Source: Sphingomonas sp. (GTDB taxonomy: Bacteria > Pseudomonadota > Alphaproteobacteria > Sphingomonadales > Sphingomonadaceae). Taken from it: a stretch of 8,284 nucleotides of DNA. The position numbers and the translations under genes are program-made. How positions within the stretch are numbered: the stretch's first letter is position 1; each line of letters begins with the position of its first letter. Location of the stretch: positions 1 to 8,284 of the forward strand of contig JAFBAM010000270.1 of assembly GCA_019247755.1 (NCBI GenBank), read 5' to 3'. Below are positions 1 through 5,856 of this stretch, piece by piece. Under the pieces are notes generated by a model that saw nothing but the letters and a program-made list of their open reading frames with translations, did not search any database and was not told the DNA's origin.

Positions 1-363
1 CTCAATGAAACGGCTGGTTTCGTCGTCAGCGGCAGACTGCACCGCTCGCCACTGATGTTCGTCTAGCGTGGCGGCGGCGAGCACCGGGGCCGAAACGGCA
101 AGGCTGTCGGTCGCGAAATATTCGAGCAGACCGAGCGGCAACGGCAATGCGGCGACCGCTCGAGCCGCGGCCGCGCGCGTATTCTCTTCGACGCGATGCG
201 CTTCCTCGCGAATGGCGGCCAACGCGTCCTCGACGACCACGCTTCCGCTATTGGCGCCGGCGCGCGCCACCAGGTCGACCAGCTGCCGCCAGCGCACCGC
301 CGCATCGTGACGGTCTTCGGCCGGCTGGTTCAGAACGGTCAGCAGACGATCGTCAAAGCGCAC
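1..363 (-). CDS. N-terminal part of a sphingomonad sensor-kinase-like helical protein (partial)
   Basis: This reading frame stays open from a GTG at 363-361 to the window edge (121 codons), so the gene runs off the left side. The start is well constrained: an in-frame TAG lies about 20 codons upstream and the GTG is the only usual start codon between them. A GAGGG lies 13 nt upstream, which is long for a ribosome binding site. The product begins VRFDDRLLTVLNQPAEDRHD, continues with WRQLVDLVAR (residues 25-34) and an Ala-rich helical stretch with ALPLPLGLLEYFATDSLAV (72-90). From memory, this resembles the N-terminal helical region of proteins annotated as sensor histidine kinases in Sphingomonas. 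The catalytic domains would lie outside the window, so the kinase role is inference. Coding status is much surer than function. Confidence 0.7.
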   Translation of the reverse strand, partial: MRFDDRLLTVLNQPAEDRHDAAVRWRQLVDLVARAGANSGSVVVEDALAAIREEAHRVEENTRAAAARAVAALPLPLGLLEYFATDSLAVSAPVLAAATLDEHQWRAVQSAADDETSRFIE

Positions 364-483
364 TGGCTTGTGGTTTCCCTCGAACGCACCTTCCTGCTGC
401 TCTATGCGAGCATTTACAAATCGCTAACTATCTAAACCTAACCGCACCGAAACGGGACAATGGCCTGCGGTTCAAGGAACCAC
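364..483 (-). promoter_or_regulatory. Leader and promoter gap upstream of the partial sensor-like gene
   Basis: About 120 bp lie between the terminator of the TPR gene and the start of the partial gene at the left edge, so the promoter of that gene should be here. No convincing -35/-10 pair was found. Two small structures are visible. Three CTAAC/CTAAA repeats on plus (424-428, 432-436, 438-442) read as spaced TTAG units on the transcribed strand. A 13-bp dyad, GGTTC-AAG-GAACC, lies at 469-481. Either could be an operator, but nothing in the sequence names a regulator. Confidence 0.3.
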
Positions 484-515
484 GAAAAAGGGGGCGCCGA
501 ACCAGCGGCGCCCCC
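484..515 (-). terminator. Intrinsic terminator of the TPR-protein gene
   Basis: A perfect 9-bp GC stem (GGGGGCGCC at 490-498 pairs with GGCGCCCCC at 507-515) with an 8-nt loop is followed, on the minus transcript, by five U residues (485-489). It begins 25 nt after the TAA stop of the TPR gene and is oriented to end that transcript. It also insulates the partial gene at the left edge from read-through. Plus-strand use is unlikely because no T tract follows 515. Confidence 0.9.
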
Positions 516-539
516 GAATTTGCCAGATCGGCTAGTTAA

Positions 540-1763
540 TTAGGCCTTCTGGTTGACGTAGGTGAGCCAGAGCTTGGCAACGTCAGCACGCGGGCCGGTG
601 ACGGCGTTCAACGCCGCGGTCGCGCCGGCCTTGTCGCCTGCCTTGGCGAGCGCCATGCCGAGGTGCAGGTTCGCGACGGCGACATCGGTACCCGGCTTGG
701 CGATCGCCATCTTGTACACCTCAATAGCCTTCGCCTGGTCACCCATGGCGAGGTAGCGGTCACCGATCCGAACAAGCGCATTGCCGTTTGTAACCTGCTT
801 GGTCGCCGTTTCGAGATCGGCAGCCGTCGCCTTCGGCTTTGCCTTAAGACCCTGGACCAGGTCGCTGTAATCGCTGCTTTTTGGATCGACGACTTTCGCA
901 GCGACACCGGCATCGAACACCGCCTGCGCTTCGTTGAAATTGTTCTGCTCGGCTGCCGCTCGCGCGAATTGCGCGTATTGGCCACCGGTCTTCAGCGACC
1001 CCGTCGCCTGCATCAGGCGATACAGGTCCAGTCGAGCCTCGATGTCGGATCCACTAAGGTTGCTGTAGATCGCGATCGCATCGCTCCAGCTCGCGGGACT
1101 TGGATAAGCGCTGACCCATTGGCGGGCGAGATCCATCGCGATCGGCGACTGTGCGTCGTAGGCCACGGCGACCGCGCGCTTCAGCAGTGCCTCATCTGCC
1201 TTGGTCGCGCTGGAGTTACGCGCCTGGATCGCCCGCTGGAAGGCCGCGGCGGCAGCCGCCTTCTGACCCTGGCTGAAGAGGGACTCACCAAGGAATACCG
1301 GCGCTTCGGTGTTAGACGGGTCGAGCGCCATCGCTTTCTGATAGGCCGCCGCAGCCAGCGGATATTCCTTGTTGTTGAAGTAGGTGCCACCGAGGCCGAC
1401 GTAGAGAGCCGCCGACTTGGACGGCTCCAGATAGCCCGAGCCGACCATCGTATCGATCGCCGCCGATGTCGCGGCATTGTCCTTCGCCGCGATCGCCGCT
1501 GTCAGCTGAAGGCGGCCAAGCAAATACTTGTCCTCCTTGGTTGTCGCAACTGCCTGCGCCGCTGCGACCTTCGCCGGGATGTTGGCGACGTCGTTCTTCT
1601 GAACAGCGTCCTGAAGCTCGGACAGGGCCTTCAAGGCACCTTTGGAAGGCGTCACCTTGGCCTGGGCCTGCTCGGCGGCCGGAGCTTGCTTGTTCTGGGC
1701 AACGGCGGGCGTCGCGGCCATGGCGGCAACGAGCGCAAGCGCGGTCGTGGTGATCAGCTTCAT
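540..1763 (-). CDS. Exported tetratricopeptide-repeat protein
   Basis: The 407-residue product starts MKLITTTALALVAAMAATPAVAQ, a clear Sec signal peptide with a probable cleavage after AVA-Q near residue 22-23. I chose the ATG at 1763-1761 over an in-frame extension to 1817 because it puts the signal peptide at the true N terminus and has an AGGAGAG ribosome binding site 9 nt upstream. After an Ala/Gln-rich linker (24-45) come helical repeats. TPR-like units are clearest at about 118-150 (GGTYFNNKEYPLAAAAYQKA, then LDP), 152-184 (FLGESLFSQGQKAAAAAAFQ), 328-358 (RIGDRYLAMGDQAKAIEVY) and 361-392. Such proteins act as periplasmic scaffolds for protein-protein contacts; no catalytic motif is visible and the partner is unknown. 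It is transcribed divergently from gyrA and has its own terminator, so it is probably monocistronic. Similar exported TPR proteins are common in sphingomonads; the exact role is not assigned. Confidence 0.88.
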   Translation of the reverse strand: MKLITTTALALVAAMAATPAVAQNKQAPAAEQAQAKVTPSKGALKALSELQDAVQKNDVANIPAKVAAAQAVATTKEDKYLLGRLQLTAAIAAKDNAATSAAIDTMVGSGYLEPSKSAALYVGLGGTYFNNKEYPLAAAAYQKAMALDPSNTEAPVFLGESLFSQGQKAAAAAAFQRAIQARNSSATKADEALLKRAVAVAYDAQSPIAMDLARQWVSAYPSPASWSDAIAIYSNLSGSDIEARLDLYRLMQATGSLKTGGQYAQFARAAAEQNNFNEAQAVFDAGVAAKVVDPKSSDYSDLVQGLKAKPKATAADLETATKQVTNGNALVRIGDRYLAMGDQAKAIEVYKMAIAKPGTDVAVANLHLGMALAKAGDKAGATAALNAVTGPRADVAKLWLTYVNQKA

Positions 1764-1782
1764 AAGCCTGGTCTCTCCTGTT

Positions 1783-1798
1783 CGGCCGATCGCGGCCG
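1783..1798 (-). other. Small hairpin in the leader of the TPR gene
   Basis: CGGCCG (1783-1788) and CGGCCG (1793-1798) form a perfect 6-bp GC stem with a 4-nt loop. It lies immediately upstream of the ribosome binding site of the TPR gene in its transcript. It could protect the 5' end or keep the ribosome binding site open. In GC-rich DNA such a hairpin can also arise by chance. Confidence 0.35.
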
Positions 1799-1815
1799 CG
1801 AAATCACGGCGGCGC

Positions 1816-1842
1816 ATTAGACCGGTAAATGTGGAAGGCCAA
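1816..1842 (-). promoter_or_regulatory. Candidate promoter of the TPR gene
   Basis: On the minus strand TCTAAT (1821-1816) matches a -10 box at five of six positions. TTGGCC (1842-1837) matches a -35 box at four of six. The spacer is only 15 bp, shorter than ideal. It would give a leader of roughly 45 nt containing the small hairpin and the ribosome binding site. It is a visual match only; sphingomonad promoters are often degenerate. Confidence 0.35.
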
Positions 1843-1863
1843 GTTACTTAGCCGCAGCGTCCT

Positions 1864-1878
1864 GAACATGCTTTGAAC
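1864..1878. promoter_or_regulatory. LexA-type SOS box (GAAC-N7-GAAC)
   Basis: GAAC at 1864-1867 and GAAC at 1875-1878 are separated by exactly 7 nt. On the other strand this reads GTTC-N7-GTTC, the direct-repeat LexA operator known from alphaproteobacteria. It sits in the divergent gap, about 100 bp upstream of the TPR start codon and about 180 bp upstream of gyrA. The match to the core is perfect. It lies upstream of, and does not overlap, the candidate TPR promoter, so which gene it would control is open. Confidence 0.45.
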
Positions 1879-1936
1879 CGATTGATTTTCAAGAGAAAAC
1901 CATGATCGCGCCATCGTTCGTCAGGTGAAGATTCCT

Positions 1937-1956
1937 CGCGCGCGCACGCGCACGCG
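1937..1956. repeat. Alternating (CG/CA)10 tract upstream of gyrA
   Basis: Twenty consecutive bases alternate pyrimidine and purine, made only of CG and CA steps. Such tracts are known to adopt left-handed Z-DNA under negative supercoiling. It lies about 105 bp upstream of the gyrA start, in the region expected to hold the gyrA promoter. No convincing sigma-70-like promoter for gyrA was found in this gap. A 5-bp hairpin (GCGGC 2007-2011, GCCGC 2016-2020) and a 10-bp palindrome at 1981-1990 are the only other structures seen before the start. Confidence 0.4.
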
Positions 1957-2060
1957 GGGTGGCGTTGTCGCAAAAGAGTCCCTAATTAGGCTGGTGACGG
2001 GGGCAAGCGGCGCTGGCCGCAATCCCTCACGCATACCCCTAGTTTCAGCAGGATACTTTC

Positions 2061-4850
2061 TTGGCCACTCAGCCTCCGATCGACGACACCGTTCCCCCGC
2101 CTCCGGGCGATAGCGACATCGCGCCCATCTCCATCGTCGATGAGATGAAGACTTCGTACCTCGATTACGCGATGAGCGTGATCGTCAGTCGCGCACTGCC
2201 GGACGTTCGCGACGGCCTGAAGCCTGTGCACCGCCGGATCCTGCATGCTTGCCAGGAGGCCGGCTATGTCGCCGGCCGTCCCTACCGTAAGTCGAGCCGC
2301 ATCGTCGGCGACGTCATGGGTAAGTATCACCCGCACGGCGACCAGGCGATCTACGACGCACTCGCCCGCATGACGCAGGACTGGTCGATGCGGGTCCCGC
2401 TGATCGACGGCCAGGGCAATTTCGGCTCGATGGACCCGGACCCGCCCGCGGCTATGCGATACACCGAGGCGAGGCTGGCCAAGGTTGCCAATTTCCTCCT
2501 CGGCGACATCGACCGCGACACCGTCGACTTCCAGCCGAACTATGACGCATCGGAGCGCGAGCCCCAGGTCCTGCCCGCGCGCTTCCCGAACCTGCTGGTC
2601 AACGGTGCGGGCGGCATTGCCGTCGGCATGGCCACCAACATCCCGCCGCACAATCTCGGCGAGGTTCTGGCTGCATGCCGTGCCTACATGGATGATCCGG
2701 CCATCAGCTCTGAAGGCCTGATGGAACACGTCAGGGGGCCGGACTTCCCCACCGGGGGCCTCATCCTTGGTCAATCGGGAATCCGTAGCGCTTACACCAC
2801 CGGCCGCGGCTCGATCATGATGCGCGCGCGGCACCACGTTGAGGAGGGCCGCGGCGACCGCCGGTCGATCGTACTCACCGCAATTCCCTACCAGGTCGGG
2901 AAATCTGGTCTGGTCGAGAAGATCGCCGAGGCGGCGAAGGACAAGCGGATTGAGGGCGTCAGCGACATTCGCGACGAATCCAATCGCGAAGGCGTGCGCA
3001 TCGTCATCGATCTCAAGCGCGATGCGACGCCCGATGTTGTCCTGAACCAGCTCTGGCGCCACACGCCGGCGCAGAGCAGCTTCCCCGCGAACATGCTTGC
3101 CATCCGCAGCGGACGTCCCGAAACCCTAACGCTGCGCGACATCATCGAAAGCTTCGTCCGCTTCCGCGAGGAGGTAATTACTCGCCGGACCAAGTTTGAG
3201 CTGTTCAAGGCTCGCGAGCGCGCCCACATCTTGCTCGGCCTTGTCGTTGCGGTCACCAACCTGGACGAGGTCGTGAAGCTGATCCGAAGCTCGGCCTCGC
3301 CGGCTGCCGCTCGCGAGAAATTGCTCGAACGCGAATGGCCGATGGAAGAGATCCGGCAATATATCGCGCTGGTTGAGGCGGTCGAACCGCAGAAAGCCGA
3401 AAAGAGCTATCGCCTGAGCGAAGCGCAGGTTCGGGCAATTCTTGAGCTGCGCCTTCACCGCCTGACTGCTCTTGGGCGCGACGAGATCGGCAGTGAGCTC
3501 GAGGGACTCGCGAAGAACATCGGCGAACTGCTCGAAATCCTGGCGAACCGCGTCCGCCTCTACGAAGTCATGCGCCAGGAATTCGACGAGGTCGAAGCGG
3601 AGTTCGCGACTCCGCGTGTCGCGGAGATCGCTGCCGCCGCCGACGGGATCGAAGACGAGGACCTGATCGAACGCGAGGACATGGTCGTGACGGTGACCAT
3701 GGAGGGCTACATCAAGCGCACGCCCCTCGCCGTCTTCCGCGAGCAGAAGCGCGGCGGCAAGGGCCGCGCGGGCATGGCGACCAAGGATGAGGACGCGGTC
3801 ACCAACCTTTTCGTAACTTCGACCCACAATCCGGTGCTGTTCTTCTCCAACCTGGGCCAGGTTTACCGGATGAAGGTTTGGCGGTTGCCCGAGGGCGGGC
3901 CAAACACCAAGGGACGTCCGATGGTCAATCTCCTCCCGCTATCTGAAGGAGAGACAATCTCGACCGTGCTTCCGCTGCCGGAGGATGAGGCCGAATGGGG
4001 TGGGCTCCACATCATGTTCGCCACGGCGCGCGGAACGGTTCGCCGAAATAGCATGGACGCGTTCACCAGCATTCGAGCAGGCGGAAAGCGCGCGATGCGC
4101 TTCGGCAATGACGACAATGAGGAGAATGATCCGAACGATCGCCTGATCGGCGTCGAACTGCTGACCGAGGGGGATGACGTCCTGCTCGCTACCCGCAACG
4201 GCAAAGCCATCCGGTTCATGGCCACCGATGTTCGTGAGTTTCAATCACGCGATTCTCAGGGCGTCCGCGGCGTTCGGCTCCTGGGCGACGACCAGGTCAT
4301 CTCGATGTCGATCCTTCACCGTGTCGGAACGTCGCAGGAGGAGCGCGAAGCCTATTTGCGTTGTCCGCCGTGGCGCGAGCGCGAGGAGGTCGAATGCACG
4401 CTGCCCGCAGACCGCTACGCCGAGCTGCAGGACAATGAGCAGTTCATCCTGACAATCACTGAAAATGGCTACGGCAAGCGGTCGTCGGCGTATGAATATC
4501 GCCGCACCAACCGTGGCGGCCAGGGCATCACCAACATCGACACGTCGGAACGAAACGGTGGCGTCGTCGCCTCCTTCCCGGCTCGTCAGGGCGAGGCGCT
4601 GATGCTCGTCACCGACCAGGGCAAGATGATCCGCACGACCGTCGGCGACATCCGCATCATGGGCCGCAACACCCAAGGCGTGACGATCTTCCGAGTCGGC
4701 GAGAACGAGCATGTCGTCAGCGTCGCCAAGATCGAAGAAAGCGACGAGGAAGAGATCGAGGTCGAGGGCGGCGAGGAGATCGAACCGGTGCCGGATGCCA
4801 TCGTTGGCGAGAGCGAGCTTGAGAAGCCCGCCGATCCGGAGCAGGAGTGA
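2061..4850 (+). CDS. gyrA: DNA gyrase subunit A
   Basis: GyrA is the breakage-reunion subunit of the cytoplasmic GyrA2GyrB2 topoisomerase that introduces negative supercoils. The 929-residue product has the full family layout. The N-terminal breakage domain carries IVDEMKTSYLDYAMSVIVSR (25-44) and a quinolone-pocket helix with HPHGDQAIYD (90-99). The catalytic tyrosine is Tyr134, in AAMRYTEARL (E. coli Tyr122). The GyrA box QKRGGKG (562-568), diagnostic against ParC, opens the DNA-wrapping C-terminal domain. RRTNRGGQG (814-822) is a second box-like motif. A charged insertion of about 40 residues (756-794) interrupts the C-terminal domain, and the tail is strongly acidic. The start is TTG at 2061: an in-frame TAG lies seven codons upstream, no other start codon lies between, and AGCAGGA precedes it by about 8 nt. 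The first in-frame ATG (residue 29) would delete conserved residues. Position 83 (E. coli numbering) is Gln, not Ser; Asp87 is kept. No intrinsic terminator follows. Confidence 0.98.
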   Translation: MATQPPIDDTVPPPPGDSDIAPISIVDEMKTSYLDYAMSVIVSRALPDVRDGLKPVHRRILHACQEAGYVAGRPYRKSSRIVGDVMGKYHPHGDQAIYDALARMTQDWSMRVPLIDGQGNFGSMDPDPPAAMRYTEARLAKVANFLLGDIDRDTVDFQPNYDASEREPQVLPARFPNLLVNGAGGIAVGMATNIPPHNLGEVLAACRAYMDDPAISSEGLMEHVRGPDFPTGGLILGQSGIRSAYTTGRGSIMMRARHHVEEGRGDRRSIVLTAIPYQVGKSGLVEKIAEAAKDKRIEGVSDIRDESNREGVRIVIDLKRDATPDVVLNQLWRHTPAQSSFPANMLAIRSGRPETLTLRDIIESFVRFREEVITRRTKFELFKARERAHILLGLVVAVTNLDEVVKLIRSSASPAAAREKLLEREWPMEEIRQYIALVEAVEPQKAEKSYRLSEAQVRAILELRLHRLTALGRDEIGSELEGLAKNIGELLEILANRVRLYEVMRQEFDEVEAEFATPRVAEIAAAADGIEDEDLIEREDMVVTVTMEGYIKRTPLAVFREQKRGGKGRAGMATKDEDAVTNLFVTSTHNPVLFFSNLGQVYRMKVWRLPEGGPNTKGRPMVNLLPLSEGETISTVLPLPEDEAEWGGLHIMFATARGTVRRNSMDAFTSIRAGGKRAMRFGNDDNEENDPNDRLIGVELLTEGDDVLLATRNGKAIRFMATDVREFQSRDSQGVRGVRLLGDDQVISMSILHRVGTSQEEREAYLRCPPWREREEVECTLPADRYAELQDNEQFILTITENGYGKRSSAYEYRRTNRGGQGITNIDTSERNGGVVASFPARQGEALMLVTDQGKMIRTTVGDIRIMGRNTQGVTIFRVGENEHVVSVAKIEESDEEEIEVEGGEEIEPVPDAIVGESELEKPADPEQE

Positions 4851-4885
4851 AATTGGTCCAGCGCCGTTGAGCTGCGACGAACAGC

Positions 4886-4912
4886 GGAAACCGGGCGGGG
4901 CCGCGTCGCGTT
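4886..4912 (+). promoter_or_regulatory. Weak EcfG-like promoter for the host-attachment gene
   Basis: GAAAC (4887-4891) and CGTT (4909-4912) are separated by 17 nt. This resembles the GGAAC-N16/17-CGTT promoter of the alphaproteobacterial general stress sigma factor EcfG, with one mismatch in the -35 element. It would place transcription start about 20 nt before the ATG, with the GAGGAG ribosome binding site inside the leader. The gyrA-to-gene gap is only 91 bp without a terminator, so read-through from gyrA is an alternative. Confidence 0.3.
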
Positions 4913-4941
4913 CTCCTAAGACCTAGTTCGAGGAGTTCTCC

Positions 4942-5448
4942 ATGCCCCTTCCCCATAATGCCCTGGTCCTGGTCGCTGACGGAACGAAGCAGCTTTTTCT
5001 CCGCAATCAAGGCGACGAAAATCAAATCGACCTCAGGACCGAGGCGCATGAGGTCCGGGATGATCGCAAGGATCGCGAACTACGAACCGATGCTCAGGGC
5101 TCGGCGCCGCATTCGGCCGGAGCCGCAGGCAGCGGCATCGGAGCGCAGGGCGGAGGTCATGTCAGTCGCCAGACCATGGAAGAGACCGACTTCCACCAGC
5201 AGGACGAAGACCGGTGGATCGAGGAAGCAGCGGAGGAGCTGAAGAAGCGCGTCCTCCGCAATGACTTCGAGGCGCTTGCGATCGTGGCTCCACCGAAAGC
5301 ATTGGGTCACCTGCGAAAGAATCTTCACAAGGAAGTCGAGCGGCGCATCGTCTGCACCGTCAACAAGGAGATGAGCGGACGGCCCATTCCCGACATCGAG
5401 GCCCTGCTCAATGGCCACACCGCGGCTGCCGAGCTGCCGGCGGTCTGA
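4942..5448 (+). CDS. Host-attachment-family protein (PF10116-like)
   Basis: The 168-residue cytoplasmic protein matches the family named 'protein required for attachment to host cells', first named in Agrobacterium. The family name is historical; the biochemical function is not established. Family features visible are the N-terminal LVLVADGTKQLFLRN strand region (8-22), a central IVAPPKALGHLRKNLH motif (114-129) and a C-terminal NKEMSGRPIPDIEALL motif (141-156). Residues 51-75 form a Gly/Ala/His-rich, probably disordered linker. There is no signal peptide or membrane segment. The ATG start has GAGGAG (4930-4935) six nt upstream, an excellent ribosome binding site. It sits 91 bp after gyrA with a possible EcfG-like promoter in the gap, suggesting a stress-linked gene rather than part of a gyrA operon. 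The length is close to the usual 140-170 residues. Family assignment is from remembered motifs. Confidence 0.85.
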   Translation: MPLPHNALVLVADGTKQLFLRNQGDENQIDLRTEAHEVRDDRKDRELRTDAQGSAPHSAGAAGSGIGAQGGGHVSRQTMEETDFHQQDEDRWIEEAAEELKKRVLRNDFEALAIVAPPKALGHLRKNLHKEVERRIVCTVNKEMSGRPIPDIEALLNGHTAAAELPAV

Positions 5449-5499
5449 ACACGGCTTGGCGTGTATTACTAACCTATAGCAGTGGGCGCCAATAGTCAC

Positions 5500-5510
5500 C
5501 TGTCTGACAG
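5500..5510. promoter_or_regulatory. Dyad CTGTC-T-GACAG, possible activator site
   Basis: A perfect 5+1+5 dyad lies about 35 bp upstream of the sigma-54-like promoter. Its centre would be near -66 relative to the expected transcription start, a workable place for an enhancer-binding protein. No second copy of the full dyad was seen in the gap. The regulator is unknown. Confidence 0.35.
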
Positions 5511-5544
5511 TTTTGCAAGGCATTGATCCTGCTGCCTTTTTGAA

Positions 5545-5561
5545 TTGGCACGCTTCTTGAG
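5545..5561 (+). promoter_or_regulatory. Sigma-54-like -24/-12 promoter
   Basis: TTGGCACG (5545-5552), four bases, then TTGAG (5557-5561) matches the RpoN consensus TTGGCACG-N4-TTGC except for the final C of the -12 element. The -24 element is perfect. Transcription would begin near 5571-5573 and give a leader of about 35 nt before the ATG at 5608. The -12 mismatch and the unknown presence of rpoN in this genome limit confidence. Confidence 0.4.
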
Positions 5562-5607
5562 ATGTCTCCGAGGCAGCACCTCCCGCTGCCAGTTCATGGA
5601 GACGATG

Positions 5608-5856
5608 ATGTTGATGTCGACGATTGTTGCGGTTGCCCTTGGCGTTGCCCCGGTCAACCAGGACCCCCAGCTCGTCACGGGCGATTATTCGCGGAAGATC
5701 GGCAGCTATTCGCAGACAACCGATCGCCGCGGGACAACCCACGTGCGCGGCCGGGACGCAAAAGGCCGGACCTACGACCTGACCCTCGACCGCCAGGGCA
5801 ATGTGGAGGCTTCAACCGCGGACCGCGTGGTCAACTTCCGCGTACGCGAGGGCTAA
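5608..5856 (+). CDS. Small probably exported protein of unknown function
   Basis: I do not recognise the family. The 82-residue product starts MLMSTIVAVALGVAPVNQ, a short hydrophobic stretch that could be a signal peptide cleaved after GVA, though it lacks the usual basic N-terminal residues. The mature part is polar and likely beta-rich (TTHVRGRDAKGRTYDLTLDR, then VVNFRVREG), without cysteines. Four clustered ATG codons compete as starts (5596, 5605, 5608, 5614). I chose 5608 because GGAG (5598-5601) is six nt upstream. A TTG at 5545 would add basic residues but coincides with the sigma-54-like -24 box and has no ribosome binding site. The gene ends in a TAA that overlaps the TAG of the convergent membrane-protein gene. 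The upstream promoter and dyad suggest specific activation. Confidence 0.7.
   Translation: MLMSTIVAVALGVAPVNQDPQLVTGDYSRKIGSYSQTTDRRGTTHVRGRDAKGRTYDLTLDRQGNVEASTADRVVNFRVREG

Noticed and set aside
1764..1817. N-terminal extension of the TPR protein by 18 residues
   Set aside because: It would put basic residues before a standard signal peptide, while the internal ATG has a good ribosome binding site.
663..1820. Open frame of 385 codons on plus, antisense to the TPR gene
   Set aside because: It is an Arg/Leu-rich GC shadow frame with no family features or ribosome binding site; the minus strand encodes a signal peptide, TPR units and a terminator.
1981..1990. Palindrome CCTAATTAGG upstream of gyrA as an operator
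   Set aside because: A single 10-bp palindrome without a known matching regulator; noted but not called.
1986..3062. Open frame of 358 codons on minus, antisense to gyrA
   Set aside because: It lies opposite conserved gyrA sequence and its product shows no recognisable domain; long antisense frames are expected at this GC content.
3126..3827. Open frame of 233 codons on minus, antisense to gyrA
   Set aside because: Same reason: gyrA on the other strand is continuous and conserved here.
5449..5464. ACACG/CGTGT hairpin after the host-attachment gene as a terminator
   Set aside because: Only 5 bp with no T tract; too weak to call.
5080..5742. Open frame of 220 codons on minus across the host-attachment gene and the small exported gene
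   Set aside because: It overlaps two plausible plus genes and their promoter signals, has no ribosome binding site and a composition typical of shadow frames.
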